From Beijerinckia indica subsp. indica ATCC 9039 (lineage in GTDB: Bacteria > Pseudomonadota > Alphaproteobacteria > Rhizobiales > Beijerinckiaceae), in NCBI RefSeq assembly GCF_000019845.1, contig NC_010581.1:2237501-2301500 (forward strand): a stretch of 64,000 bases of DNA. Direction: 5' to 3'. Position 1 is the first letter of the stretch. Each line of letters starts with the position of its first letter. The position numbers were made by a program, and so were the translations under genes. Shown in pieces: positions 16,737-26,804 of this stretch. The notes under the pieces were generated by a model. It had not been told where the DNA came from, ran no database searches, and saw nothing but the letters and a program-made list of their open reading frames with translations.

Positions 16737-19700
16737 ATGACAGCATTACCCGACACGGCAGCCGCGCGGCTCGCTTCTCTCCTCGATTATATCGAGGAAC
16801 TCGTCCGGCTGGACGAAAATGTCGCGAAGCGGCTGGGTGAACATCGCCTGCCAAATGGTCGATCGTTTGTTCTGCATCAGCACGAACTGCATGCCCTTCC
16901 CGGGATCACGCTGAATCTCATCGATGATGATGGCCCGATTTGGCTTGCAGCCGAACGTCTTCGACGCAGTGCGCCGCCAGCGCCACCGGAAGAAGCCAAG
17001 GAATGGATTGATGTTTCGCCTGATCCCGACGCGTTACCGGTTATTCGCTCATTTCTACTGAGGACCGTGACCGAGAAGGAGCGCGGCGCGCTGGTCAGTG
17101 CAGGCCAAGCGAGAGCGGAAGATTGCGCGGTCTCGATGCAAAAGGTCAAGGACGACATCCCGCTCTGGGATGTTCGTTTGCGCATCGAGGACCGGCCGGA
17201 AATCTCGCGGCTTGCAACCGAATGGCTCGAAAATCTCTGGACGCCCTGGGCCATTGCCGAACGTCCCGTCCGGCGATCGCTTGCCCTTTATCAACAATTA
17301 TTCGAGATCGTGCAGCTCACCGAAATGGGTGCCAACGATCATCCGTTTGAAATCGTATGGGGTGTCGGTCTTACGCGATGGAAGCGTGATGGCCATGAAG
17401 TCGATCTGCCGCTCATCGAGCGGCTCGTCGAAATCGAGATCGACGAGAAGGCCGCTGGCACAATCAAGATCAGGCCACGGACCGAGATCAAGATCGGCTC
17501 GCAAACTGGCTCCCAAGCCGCCGATGCCGGCGTCAACTTGCGCCCCTTCGATGCGATGGGCATCCCCGGGGTCTCGCTTGCCCGTGATGCGGCGCGGCGC
17601 CTGATCGCGACAATGGATCAGGATGAAGGCATCTCGCCTTTCCAATGTGACAGCTTCGAACCCACCTTGCGTGCTTGTCAGACCCAGCTCGATGCAGAAG
17701 GCGTCTATCTGCCCGACACGCTTATTTTAGCGCCCGAGCAGCCGGTTCCACCGGCTGACTCACGCCTCACTGTCTCTGACCGGTGGGTTATCTTCGCGCG
17801 TCGCCGCTCGGATAGTTTCCTGCTGAATGATCTCAACAATCTTAAGCAATCGATCGAGCTTCGAACAGATACGAACCCCTTGCCCGGACCGGCGCGCACC
17901 CTTGTCATGGGGCCACAAGACGGGCCGACGACGGACATCTGGAAGCCGTTGAGCCATAATGTCGGAGAATCTCCCGCCAGTGAAACCGTCTCTTCGCCAA
18001 CCATCGAGGCTGGCGACCTGTTCTTTCCCAAGCCCTTCAACGACGAGCAAGTCGAGATCATAAGAAGGCTGAAAGCATCTGATGGCGTCGTCGTTCAAGG
18101 GCCTCCTGGAACAGGCAAGACCCATACGATCTCAAACATCATTTGCCATGCTATGGCGCTTGGCCACCGCGTGCTCGTGGTCTCGCATGGTGAGCCGGCG
18201 CTTGCCGTTCTGCGAGACCAGCTTCCGGAGGGGATACGCGATCTCGCAATCAGCGTCACGGCAACCGAACGGGAAGGTTTGAAACAGCTCGAAACAGCGG
18301 TCCGGCTGCTGCAATCCGTCGTCGAAGACATCCGGCCCGATGAGCAAAACAAGCTCATCCGTGACCTTGAGGCCCATGTCTTGGGCTTGCGAGAAAAGCT
18401 CGCCGCAACCGACAAAAAGATTGCACAGATTGCGACCACACAGCTCTTGCCAGCGTTCGGCCACCAACCGGCGGAACTTGCCAGGAAAGTCGTCGCCGCC
18501 AGCACCTCTTTCCATTGGTTTGAGGATAGACCGGCCGGCACCTCGATCGATCTTGCCCCATCCGATGCAGCCATCGACCGCCTGCGGGCGGCCCGCGCGG
18601 TTTTGGGGCCGCGCCTCCAACATCTTAGCTGCACATTACCCTCCGTGGAGGATCTGCCCAGCGGCGAGGCCATGGCCAAGCTGCATGAGGATCTCGTGCG
18701 ATCAAAAACCTTCGCCGAGGCCGCGGCACGCGACCCTTCGATCCGCATACGCCTCACCTCACCGTCTGATATCGCTCTCGCGATGAAAGCCGCCGAAGCG
18801 CTCGCGACCTTGCGCCGCATCCAGCCCATCGCGGCGGCAATCTCCTGGCTCGAAGCGCTGGCGGATCGCAGCTTGCGAGGTGATGAATCCGATAGCCTGC
18901 TCGCACTGATCAAGGCATTCGTCGAGGATGCCCGGCCAGTCGTCCACCAGCGTCAACGCTATATCGCCCTGCCCGTCGAATTGCCCGCTGGATTCGATCA
19001 ATCCGCAGGTGACGCATCGGCTCTCGTCACGAAGCTTGCCGCTGGCGAACAGGTTTTCGGATTGTTCTCCTTCCGAGCCAAGAGCTTCAAACCCTTGATC
19101 GAAGGCATCAGGGTGCGGGGACTGGCGCCGGCGAACGCCAATGAATGGCAACACGTGCGCGATCATTTGGTCTGGCGCGATCAGGTTACGGCCTTGAGCG
19201 TGCGCTGGCGAGCGCTTGGTGAGGAAATCGGAGCCCCGCCGGTCGGCTCTGCCCGCGACCTTGAGGATCTGGTCGGCAATCTTGATGCGATCCTGATCGA
19301 GGCCAGGAAAGCCTTCGACATTATGGGCTCTGCCTTTGCGGTGATCATGGCTGACGGCGCCTCGCCGCAAACTCTATGGCCGAGCGTGGAACGGATGACG
19401 GCCGTTGAGGACGCGCTGCGCAATGCTGCGGCAGCCACACATCTGGCCAAGGCACAGGCCGAGCTGACAAAACTTACGGCCTTGTTCCCGGACGCCTCTG
19501 GCAAACTGGGAAAGCTCGCACGCGATATCTTGAACGATGCGATTGGTCTTGAAAGGATCGAACCCGATCACATCTCGCGCCTATGGTCGACTCTCCGCAA
19601 CCAGATCGCTGATGTGAAGCAGCATGCCACGCAGATGCAGATCGTGCGCGATGTGAGTGCCGCGATCGAGGCGGCCGGTGCTTCCCGTTGGGCGAAGCGA

Positions 19701-21686
19701 TTGCGGACGGAACCCCTTGTGGATGCAACCGACACATTGCTGCCGGGTGATTGGCGGGACGCATGGGACTGGGCCGCCGCCAAGGCCTATCTGATGCACA
19801 TTGATGATCGGGGCGGTTTACAGACTCTTTCGGAAGAGCGCGTCCGGCTCGACAGCGACTTGCGCAACACCTTCGAACGCCTTGTGAAGGCAAGAACCTT
19901 CTACGAACTCGGCCGTTCAATGAAGGGTACGGTTCGCAGCGCCCTCATGATGTTTACCACAGCCTTGCGCAAGATCGGCAAGGGAACAGGGAAAGGCGCG
20001 GCGCGACACCGCCGTGATGCCCGCCTCGCAATGGCTCAGTGCTACAGCGCGATCCCGTGCTGGATCATGCCGACATGGCGCGTGGCCGAGCAATTGCCGG
20101 GCGAAATCGGATCCTTCGATCTTGTGATCATGGACGAGGCATCGCAATCCGACATCAAGGAACTGCCCGCGTTGCTGCGTGGCAAGAAAATTCTCGTCGT
20201 CGGTGATGACAAGCAGGTGAGCCCCTCAGCCGCCTTTATCGAGAATGCCAAACTGGACCGTCTGGAGCATAATTTTCTGCAAAAGCAACCGTTCAAGACA
20301 TTGCTTCTGCCCGGATCATCACTCTACGATCTGGCTAAGGTCATGTTCCCCGATAAGCTTGTGATGCTGCGCGAACATTTCCGCTGCGCCGAGCCGATCA
20401 TTCGCTTTTCCATGGGTTTCTATCCAGAACCGCTGGTGCCCCTCAGAGTGCCCAATGCCCATGAGCGGCTGGACCCTCCGCTGGTCGACATCTATGTTCC
20501 CGACGGGCGCCGCGTCGGCGATAAGCAAAATCCTCGTGAGGCTGAGGTCATCGTCGAGGAAATCCGCACAATCATCAATGAGCCAGCGCTCGCACGGATC
20601 GAGGCTCATAATCGCTGGCGGACGATCGGCGTCGTCTCTCTCATAGGGGCCAAACAAGCGGCCTTGATCAATCGGCTGCTCCTCGAGGAACTGGGCGAGG
20701 AGATCATGAGGCGTCATCACATTGCTTGCGGCGACAGCGCAACATTCCAAGGCAATGAACGAGACGTGATCTTTCTGTCCATGATTGCCGATCCAAACAA
20801 TAAACAGGCCCAAACGGCAACGCAATTCGAGCAGAGATTCAATGTGGCGATGTCGCGTGCCCGCGATCGCCTGGTCCTCGTCAGGTCAGTCCACGAGGAA
20901 GAGCTGAAACACGAAGATCTCAAGGCGCGCATTATTCGGCACTTCCGCGATCCAATGGCAGAGGCATCGGCACCCAAGGGAGATCTTGCAGCTCTGTGTG
21001 AATCAGAATTCGAGCGTGATATGTTCCAGCGCCTGACGGAGCGCGGATATCGCGTACTGCCTCAGGTCGGCGCGCTTGGCTATCGTATCGATCTGGTTGT
21101 AGAGGGTGCCAATGGCCAGCGATTGGCCATCGAATGTGATGGCGACAAATATCATGGGCCTGAACGCTGGTCCGACGACATGCGGCGACAGCGTATCCTT
21201 GAACGCGTAGGATGGCGGTTCTGGCGCTGCTGGGCCTCGAGTTTCGTTCTCAATCCAGACAGTTGCATGATGGATCTGGTCGAGACATTGGACCGGCTGA
21301 ACATCCGTCCCACCGATGAAGAACGGCCGATTGGAAACTTCACGCTTCATCTGACCGCTACGCCCAAGCAGAGGTCAGGCGGTAAGACCGCGCTCTCTTC
21401 CACGCCCAAAGCACACACTGAGCATGAGGATGCTTCTGAAGGGAAGCCTCCTTCTCCGGAAGGCATTCGAATAGGTGATCGCGTGATCATCCAATATCTG
21501 GATGATCACAAGACCATGAGTTTCACGATCACGAAAGACAAAGAGGATTATGCCAATGGTTTCCTCTCGGTCGGATCCCCACTCGGAAGTCAGCTCCTCG
21601 GAGCGGTGGAAGACGAGGAAATCGCGTTCGAGGAAAGCGGACGAGCGAGGCCTGTGCTCATCGTCCAGCACAAACGCGCCGCATAA
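16737..21686 (+). CDS. Very large SF1 helicase with C-terminal nuclease, putative anti-phage protein
   Basis: A 1649-residue protein. Residues 1-430 form an unrecognised N-terminal region. Walker A GPPGTGKTHT lies near 455, Walker B IMDEASQSD near 1130, then GDDKQ, and helicase motif VI NVAMSRARDR near 1369. Motifs I and II are about 670 residues apart, so a long, partly helical insertion sits between them. Residues 1420-1525 look like a Vsr/MTES_1575-type endonuclease: ESEFERD, then YRIDLVVEG and IECDGDKYHG, which give a D...ExD pattern, followed by RRQRILERVGWRFWRCW. Such helicase-nuclease fusions are found among defence genes, for example DUF4011-helicase-Vsr types. It is alone on its strand. 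Anti-phage function is inference. Confidence 0.85.
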   Translation: MTALPDTAAARLASLLDYIEELVRLDENVAKRLGEHRLPNGRSFVLHQHELHALPGITLNLIDDDGPIWLAAERLRRSAPPAPPEEAKEWIDVSPDPDALPVIRSFLLRTVTEKERGALVSAGQARAEDCAVSMQKVKDDIPLWDVRLRIEDRPEISRLATEWLENLWTPWAIAERPVRRSLALYQQLFEIVQLTEMGANDHPFEIVWGVGLTRWKRDGHEVDLPLIERLVEIEIDEKAAGTIKIRPRTEIKIGSQTGSQAADAGVNLRPFDAMGIPGVSLARDAARRLIATMDQDEGISPFQCDSFEPTLRACQTQLDAEGVYLPDTLILAPEQPVPPADSRLTVSDRWVIFARRRSDSFLLNDLNNLKQSIELRTDTNPLPGPARTLVMGPQDGPTTDIWKPLSHNVGESPASETVSSPTIEAGDLFFPKPFNDEQVEIIRRLKASDGVVVQGPPGTGKTHTISNIICHAMALGHRVLVVSHGEPALAVLRDQLPEGIRDLAISVTATEREGLKQLETAVRLLQSVVEDIRPDEQNKLIRDLEAHVLGLREKLAATDKKIAQIATTQLLPAFGHQPAELARKVVAASTSFHWFEDRPAGTSIDLAPSDAAIDRLRAARAVLGPRLQHLSCTLPSVEDLPSGEAMAKLHEDLVRSKTFAEAAARDPSIRIRLTSPSDIALAMKAAEALATLRRIQPIAAAISWLEALADRSLRGDESDSLLALIKAFVEDARPVVHQRQRYIALPVELPAGFDQSAGDASALVTKLAAGEQVFGLFSFRAKSFKPLIEGIRVRGLAPANANEWQHVRDHLVWRDQVTALSVRWRALGEEIGAPPVGSARDLEDLVGNLDAILIEARKAFDIMGSAFAVIMADGASPQTLWPSVERMTAVEDALRNAAAATHLAKAQAELTKLTALFPDASGKLGKLARDILNDAIGLERIEPDHISRLWSTLRNQIADVKQHATQMQIVRDVSAAIEAAGASRWAKRLRTEPLVDATDTLLPGDWRDAWDWAAAKAYLMHIDDRGGLQTLSEERVRLDSDLRNTFERLVKARTFYELGRSMKGTVRSALMMFTTALRKIGKGTGKGAARHRRDARLAMAQCYSAIPCWIMPTWRVAEQLPGEIGSFDLVIMDEASQSDIKELPALLRGKKILVVGDDKQVSPSAAFIENAKLDRLEHNFLQKQPFKTLLLPGSSLYDLAKVMFPDKLVMLREHFRCAEPIIRFSMGFYPEPLVPLRVPNAHERLDPPLVDIYVPDGRRVGDKQNPREAEVIVEEIRTIINEPALARIEAHNRWRTIGVVSLIGAKQAALINRLLLEELGEEIMRRHHIACGDSATFQGNERDVIFLSMIADPNNKQAQTATQFEQRFNVAMSRARDRLVLVRSVHEEELKHEDLKARIIRHFRDPMAEASAPKGDLAALCESEFERDMFQRLTERGYRVLPQVGALGYRIDLVVEGANGQRLAIECDGDKYHGPERWSDDMRRQRILERVGWRFWRCWASSFVLNPDSCMMDLVETLDRLNIRPTDEERPIGNFTLHLTATPKQRSGGKTALSSTPKAHTEHEDASEGKPPSPEGIRIGDRVIIQYLDDHKTMSFTITKDKEDYANGFLSVGSPLGSQLLGAVEDEEIAFEESGRARPVLIVQHKRAA

Positions 21687-21704
21687 GCGAAATTTCAAGA
21701 ACGG

Positions 21705-21733
21705 TCTAACGATCATCTTTTATGACCGTTAGA
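21705..21733 (+). terminator. Hairpin after the helicase gene
   Basis: TCTAACGATCAT and ATGACCGTTAGA pair at 11 of 12 positions around a 5-base loop, 19 bases after the helicase stop. There is no long T-run after it, so it is a probable but not textbook terminator. Confidence 0.5.
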
Positions 21734-21840
21734 CGTATAACAAGAATGCTGATTGTGGCCTGTTCCCTGATAATGGCGTTTTATCGCAGATGATCTGTCC
21801 TCTAATAGCCCACTCTTTTAGTAAGGGCTTGCAAAACAGA

Positions 21841-22128
21841 TCAATTCGCCTCGCGCTGATCGAGAACGGGCTCGAGAATATGATGCAACCCGGTCAGAAT
21901 GGGCTGATCCGCCCTTTTCATCACCTGACCGAGAGCATCCTTCTCCTGGAGGTCCGAATGGCGCTCAAAATCACCCACGGTTTCTGCCGTGAAACGGCCA
22001 ATCGACATGCCCTTGGCACAAGCCGCTGCCTCAACCTTCCGCGCAAAGGCATAACCCAGTGATGCCACCGCGGCCTGGGCGACTTTTTCATGAGAACAAT
22101 TGCGCAGAATTTCCGTAATCGACGACAT
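21841..22128 (-). CDS. Small conserved-looking protein of unknown function
   Basis: A 95-residue soluble protein starting SSITEILRNCSHEKVAQAAV. GGGAGG lies 5 bases before the ATG at 22128, a strong ribosome site that supports a real gene; 24 more in-frame residues upstream have none. The sequence is mostly helical, with two cysteines and no signal peptide or membrane segment. I recognise no family. It converges with the helicase gene and stands alone. Confidence 0.65.
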   Translation of the reverse strand: MSSITEILRNCSHEKVAQAAVASLGYAFARKVEAAACAKGMSIGRFTAETVGDFERHSDLQEKDALGQVMKRADQPILTGLHHILEPVLDQREAN

Positions 22129-22407
22129 GGTTCCTCCCAAATCGATTGAAAGCGGTTGTCTGGCGATCATTGAGCCCGTCGACCTTTTAACCGACTTCAT
22201 TGTAAATTATAAATATAAAGACCGCATGACAAGAATTAGACCTGCCATCCAGCTTCGCCATTCTTAAGAACAAACTTCTGCTTGGGCGGTATACCGCCAC
22301 CCAATGCATTGGCAAAGATATCATCAATTAACGCACTGGATACGAAGTATTTGCGAATATTCCCAGTATAATTGAAGCAACATGCGATTCAAGGGACAAA
22401 GTCCACA

Positions 22408-23193
22408 TTAAATCATCTGCTCGATTTGCCATCGAAGAGCGGAGGGCTCTGCAAGGCGATAGAGAGCTTTGGTCGGTGTTTCGAAGGACCCGATTTTAAC
22501 CGAAATCCCTCCAACCCGATTAACGGCCTCGAACCCTTTTTCATCGGTCAGATCATCCCCGAAGAAAACCGGACGCCGGCCGAAAAAAGGCGGCTCGGTG
22601 AGAAAGTTGGTGATGGCGGTACCCTTGTCGAACGCAGAGGGCTTCAACTCCACCACCATTTTACCTTCCTGTGCTTCCAAACCGTGTCTTGACGCTAATT
22701 CCTCGACACTAATGCGCACGATTTCGGAAAGTTCCGGGCATTGGCGAAAATGAATCGCAAGCGTGGCCCCCTTGTCTTCCAGCATGAGACCTTGAAATTT
22801 ATCGACAAAGGCCGACACCTCTGGCCTTGCCAGATCAATATTTTGCCGCGAGGCCAGCATTTCAACCGTCTGGGAGAGACGAATTTGCCCGCCGTGAAGA
22901 CCTGCGGCTGGGAGCACGAGTGGCACGAAGATCCGGTCTATATCCTCGATCATGCGCCCGCTCACCAGGGCCAAAGCCCCTTTGGTTTTGGCGGCCAATT
23001 GGAGCAAAAGGCTTTTCAAACCCGCATCCGCGACAACATCGGCCGGATGGGGCTTGATATCGAGCAAAGTCCCATCGACATCGAAGAAAAAGGCGCTGGT
23101 GCTGCAAGGCATCAGCTTCCACAGCCCGGGCTCTGCCGCAGGCTTCGTGTCCTTGATTGTCGTGTCCTTGATTCGTGCGGTCGGTTCGAGCAT
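22408..23193 (-). CDS. otsB: Trehalose-6-phosphate phosphatase
   Basis: A 261-residue HAD-superfamily phosphatase. The nucleophile motif FFFDVDGTLLD lies near residue 31. LVSGRMIEDIDRI is the OtsB motif 2 region and VFFGDDLTDEKGFEAV the acidic motif IV. OtsB removes phosphate from trehalose-6-phosphate to give trehalose, a stress protectant. OtsA is not in the window. The start is uncertain: I chose the ATG at 23193 because longer in-frame starts (23247, 23415) would overlap the divergent methyltransferase gene. Confidence 0.88.
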   Translation of the reverse strand: MLEPTARIKDTTIKDTKPAAEPGLWKLMPCSTSAFFFDVDGTLLDIKPHPADVVADAGLKSLLLQLAAKTKGALALVSGRMIEDIDRIFVPLVLPAAGLHGGQIRLSQTVEMLASRQNIDLARPEVSAFVDKFQGLMLEDKGATLAIHFRQCPELSEIVRISVEELASRHGLEAQEGKMVVELKPSAFDKGTAITNFLTEPPFFGRRPVFFGDDLTDEKGFEAVNRVGGISVKIGSFETPTKALYRLAEPSALRWQIEQMI

Positions 23194-23264
23194 CAACAAG
23201 GTCCAAAGGGACTGCCGGGGCCAACTTTTATAATGGGGCTGGATCATGCTGATTTTGAGGCGGA

Positions 23265-24041
23265 ATGACTCAAACCATATCCGATAGCGAAACAACGACC
23301 GACCGTTTTCTCGACGGTGCTTTGGTCCTGCGCCAACCCCGCAAGGGGCACCGCTCGGGCACGGATGCCATTTTGCTTGCAGCGGCGGCCCCAGGCGACT
23401 TCGAGGGTCATGCACTCGATCTCGGCGCGGGCGTCGGCGCCGCGGGTCTGGCGCTTGCCGTCAAACGTCCTCACCTCACAATCGGGCTTGTGGAAAGGGA
23501 GCCTGGCACCGCCCAGCTCGCCGCTGAGAATCTGCATCTCAATCAGCTCGCGGAGCGCGGGCACGTTTTTGTCGCCGATCTCCTGTCGCCGGCCTCCCGC
23601 CGCGAGGCCGGCCTAAAAGAGGGAGCAGCGCAAATGGTCATCACCAATCCGCCCTTCTATGATCCAGCCTGCATGCGTCCTCCGCAGGATGCCCGCCGCC
23701 GCCAAGCGGCGATGATGGAGGCCGCTGGTCCCGTGCCGCTCGAACGCTGGATTGGGGCAAGCCTCGCCCTTCTGGCGGCAGATGGCCTGTTCTTGATGAT
23801 TCATCGCCCCGAGGTGCTCGGCACCATTATTGGTGCCTGCGCGGGCCGCGCCGGAGCGCTCGTCATCCTGCCGATACAGACAAGCCCCAAGTCCTGCGCC
23901 AAGCGTGTGCTGATCCGCGCGCGCAAGGGCAGCCGCGCTCCCCTCGCCATCGCCCCTCCCCTCGTCCTGCAAAACCAGGGGCGGTTCACGGACGAGGCCG
24001 AGGCCATCCATCGCGGCACGGCCTTTATCGATTGGCCGTGA
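23265..24041 (+). CDS. TrmN6-like N6-adenine methyltransferase
   Basis: A 258-residue class I SAM-dependent methyltransferase. It has the SAM-binding stretch ALDLGAGVGAAGLALA near residue 60 and the catalytic NPPFYDP motif near 128, which is typical of amino-group methylases and of tRNA1(Val) A37-N6 methyltransferases (YfiC/TrmN6). It probably modifies a tRNA adenine, though related small methylases act on rRNA. It is divergent from otsB with about 70 bases between starts. Confidence 0.82.
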   Translation: MTQTISDSETTTDRFLDGALVLRQPRKGHRSGTDAILLAAAAPGDFEGHALDLGAGVGAAGLALAVKRPHLTIGLVEREPGTAQLAAENLHLNQLAERGHVFVADLLSPASRREAGLKEGAAQMVITNPPFYDPACMRPPQDARRRQAAMMEAAGPVPLERWIGASLALLAADGLFLMIHRPEVLGTIIGACAGRAGALVILPIQTSPKSCAKRVLIRARKGSRAPLAIAPPLVLQNQGRFTDEAEAIHRGTAFIDWP

Positions 24042-24163
24042 ACCTTGTTTTATACGAGTGGTCCGAGAAATCGCCTCTTGGAACACTCTCAAATTTTCGT
24101 ATATTATTGAAAATATTGAAACTTGAGAAAACCACCAAGCGTCAGCTATGGTCTTTCCCGGCT

Positions 24164-24466
24164 TTACCAATAGAAGGGATGATACATCGGGCTCCAATGA
24201 TTGGGGCGCCAGTAGAAATCCCGAGAGGCAACGACACGCGGGTAATAATGATAGGCCGGCAAATGGCCGGCGGAGGCAGTGTGACGATATCGCCAGTGCC
24301 TCCTATGGTGGTAAGACACGGTCTCGATGGATAGCCTTGGGGCTTCGACCTGCAAGGACGCGCTCGCTTGAGACAAGCCCGCCAAGGGGGCAGCCTGCGC
24401 AACACCCGTCACAATGAGGCCGCTAGCGAGGATCGCCCCCGCGATGACCGTTCTGAACGAACCCAT
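24164..24466 (-). CDS. Small exported His/Tyr-rich protein
   Basis: A 100-residue protein with a clear signal peptide (FRTVIAGAILASGLIVTGVAQA, cleavage likely after AQA). The mature part ends in a His/Tyr/Trp-rich tail such as YHHRRHWRYRH and YWRPNHWSPMYHPFYW. Similar small periplasmic proteins are common in Hyphomicrobiales and mostly uncharacterised; metal or surface binding is only a guess. Two adjacent ATGs are possible; AAGGA is best spaced for 24466. Confidence 0.65.
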   Translation of the reverse strand: MGSFRTVIAGAILASGLIVTGVAQAAPLAGLSQASASLQVEAPRLSIETVSYHHRRHWRYRHTASAGHLPAYHYYPRVVASRDFYWRPNHWSPMYHPFYW

Positions 24467-24747
24467 CATGTTTCCTTGCTGCAAGAGACCGGGACAGGGA
24501 TGTCGCGCGATAGATGCCACGACATTATCGCAATGTCTTTAATCAGAAAATAGGCCAGGAGATTGATGGCGAGCCCAACCCTTCTTATGCCGTCCAGCGC
24601 TCGATCGGTCCCCCGCCAATCGACCTGTCTCGCGCTCGCCTTGCTTGGCAAGACGCCTCCGCCATTGTAGGAGCCATATCGTGCAGCCTTTCCATGGCCA
24701 ATGGTTTATGCCCATGGAGAATGACGCTTCAGTTTTCTGGTGCCTTG

Positions 24748-25707
24748 ATGTCTTCTACCCTCGCCCCCGCTCCCCATCCAGAGACCGCGCCCGCAGGGAT
24801 CGATTTCCTTGATCCGACACGTTCCTTTCAAGGCCTGATCCTGACCTTGCAAAGGTTCTGGGCGAGCCAGGGCTGCGTCATCTTGCAACCCTATGACATG
24901 GAAGTGGGCGCGGGCACGTTTCATCCGGCAACCACTCTGCGCTCGCTTGGCCCGAAACCCTGGAAGGCGGCCTATGTCCAGCCCTGCCGTCGGCCAAAGG
25001 ATGGGCGTTATGGCGAAAATCCCAATCGCCTGCAGCATTATTATCAGTTCCAGGTCGTCCTGAAGCCCTCACCGCCCGATCTCCAGGACCTCTATTTGCG
25101 CTCGCTCCAAGCCATCGGGATCGATACACGTTTGCACGACGTCCGTTTTGTGGAAGACGATTGGGAAAGCCCGACGCTCGGCGCCTGGGGCCTTGGTTGG
25201 GAATGCTGGTGCGACGGCATGGAAGTCTCGCAATTCACTTATTTTCAGCAGGTCGCCGGCGTCGAATGCGCACCGGTCTCGGGCGAACTGACCTATGGTC
25301 TCGAACGGCTTGCCTGCTATCTGCAAAATGTCGATCGCATCATGGATCTCAACTACAATGGCCGCGAGGGCGAGGAAAAAGTCACCTATGGTGATATATT
25401 CCTCCAGGCTGAGCAGGAATATTCCCGCTATAATTTCGAAGCCTCGAACCCGGAAATCCTGTTCCAGCATTTCAAGGACGCCGAAGCGACCTGCCGCCTT
25501 TTGCTGATCGAGGCTGAAAAAACCGGCAAGGGCCTCGTGCTGCCGGCCTATGACCAATGTATCAAGGCTTCACATCTCTTTAATCTTCTCGATGCACGCG
25601 GCGTCATCTCCGTGACTGAACGCCAGTCCTATATTCTGCGTGTGCGTGATCTCGCCAAGGCCTGTGGCGCCGCATGGCTCAAGACCGCCGGCGGCGGCGC
25701 CCTCTGA
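24748..25707 (+). CDS. glyQ: Glycyl-tRNA synthetase alpha subunit
   Basis: A 319-residue class II aminoacyl-tRNA synthetase subunit of the alpha2-beta2 bacterial type. Recognised stretches include [38 protein letters not shown], the [19 protein letters not shown] motif 2 region and [16 protein letters not shown] (motif 3). It charges tRNA-Gly together with GlyS. glyS is not in the window. The ATG at 24748 fits the family start; an open extension to 24514 is not conserved-looking. Confidence 0.96.
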   Translation: MSSTLAPAPHPETAPAGIDFLDPTRSFQGLILTLQRFWASQGCVILQPYDMEVGAGTFHPATTLRSLGPKPWKAAYVQPCRRPKDGRYGENPNRLQHYYQFQVVLKPSPPDLQDLYLRSLQAIGIDTRLHDVRFVEDDWESPTLGAWGLGWECWCDGMEVSQFTYFQQVAGVECAPVSGELTYGLERLACYLQNVDRIMDLNYNGREGEEKVTYGDIFLQAEQEYSRYNFEASNPEILFQHFKDAEATCRLLLIEAEKTGKGLVLPAYDQCIKASHLFNLLDARGVISVTERQSYILRVRDLAKACGAAWLKTAGGGAL

Positions 25708-25843
25708 AGCCGGAACAGTAAAAATCAGGGGACGTCCTCGAGGAACACTCGGCCGATCTTTGGGCGAGCAACCTCGGGGCACTGTCTCTTCGGCGCAGGA
25801 ATACGACAGCGGGGTCCTCTAAAACGGGATTGGAGCAGAGAGA

Positions 25844-26353
25844 GTGTCGATGCGCCTCGCCAAAACCCTCGTGCTTGCCGCCTTGGCTTTATGCCTCGCC
25901 CAGGCCTCGGCAATCGCCGCTGTCAAAGTGACCTTCGTCAACCCGGAGCATTACACCGATCTGGACCGTAATCGTCCCTGGTATCAGCAAGACACATTGA
26001 ATCAGTTTCAGCGGACGTTCGAACAGCTCGGGGCCACCTATCTCAAGCCCGGTCAGACCCTGAAACTCGACGTGCTCGATATCGACCTTGCCGGTTATTT
26101 CGAACCTTGGCGCTTCTATGGTTACGATGTCCGCATCATGCGCGACTACACACCACCACGTTTCAAGGTCCACTACGCCCTGGAACAAAAAGGGCGCGTC
26201 ATTCTTCAAGCCGATGAGACGATCACGGATCTGGCTTATTTGATGAATCCGGCGGGGCGCCTGTCGAGCGAACGCCTCGGATATGAAAAAGCGATGCTGA
26301 AGGATTGGTTTCGCAATCGCTTCGGGCTGATGCGTCCGCCGCCCGGCGTATGA
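25844..26353 (+). CDS. DUF3016-type exported protein
   Basis: A 169-residue protein with a signal peptide (LAKTLVLAALALCLAQASAIA). The mature part VKVTFVNPEHYTDLDRN and the DIDLAGYFEPWRF region resemble DUF3016, a periplasmic family of unknown role. The gene opens with GTG at 25844 or ATG two codons later; GGAGCAGAGAGA lies just upstream. It sits between glyQ and an AsnC-like gene on the opposite strand, with no clear functional link. Confidence 0.75.
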   Translation: MSMRLAKTLVLAALALCLAQASAIAAVKVTFVNPEHYTDLDRNRPWYQQDTLNQFQRTFEQLGATYLKPGQTLKLDVLDIDLAGYFEPWRFYGYDVRIMRDYTPPRFKVHYALEQKGRVILQADETITDLAYLMNPAGRLSSERLGYEKAMLKDWFRNRFGLMRPPPGV

Positions 26354-26371
26354 CGCATCAGCCCGAAAGGC

Positions 26372-26608
26372 TCAGAACGCTTTGAAGGTGATGATCGTGC
26401 GCGTATCCACGATCCCTTCGAGGCCGTGCAGGTTCTCACCGATGAAGCGACCAATATCAACATCAGGGCCGACATAAAATTTGGCGAGAATGTCATAACG
26501 CCCGGCGATCGAATAAATTTCCGAGGCGATTTCCGCCTGAGCCAGAGCATTGGCGACATCATAGGTCCGCCCGAGCGCACATTTGATCTCCACAAAAAAG
26601 GTCTGCAT
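26372..26608 (-). CDS. Stand-alone Lrp/AsnC ligand-binding (RAM) domain protein
   Basis: A 78-residue protein equal to the C-terminal effector domain of Lrp/AsnC regulators: TFFVEIKCALGRTYDVANALAQ, then IYSIAGRYDILAKFYV and GIVDTRTIITFKAF. It has no DNA-binding helix-turn-helix. Such free domains form rings and may sense amino acids or modulate full-length Lrp proteins. The start at 26608 is set by homology to the domain; ORF sequence upstream is poor in family features. Confidence 0.82.
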   Translation of the reverse strand: MQTFFVEIKCALGRTYDVANALAQAEIASEIYSIAGRYDILAKFYVGPDVDIGRFIGENLHGLEGIVDTRTIITFKAF

Positions 26609-26804
26609 GGGCGCTGCTGGATCCTGACATCTGCTGGTGCGATTGCGTTTCATCGCCAATAGGACAAATCGGCGATGAATTTTTGCTAGTGCCTCGGAAA
26701 GACAAGAATTCAAGAGGAGAAACAAGGATCATAGTCTGCAACGCTCGATAGAGACATCACATTGGGCGGCGCGTGACTCTCACAATCAGCATAAAGCGGA
26801 CTTC

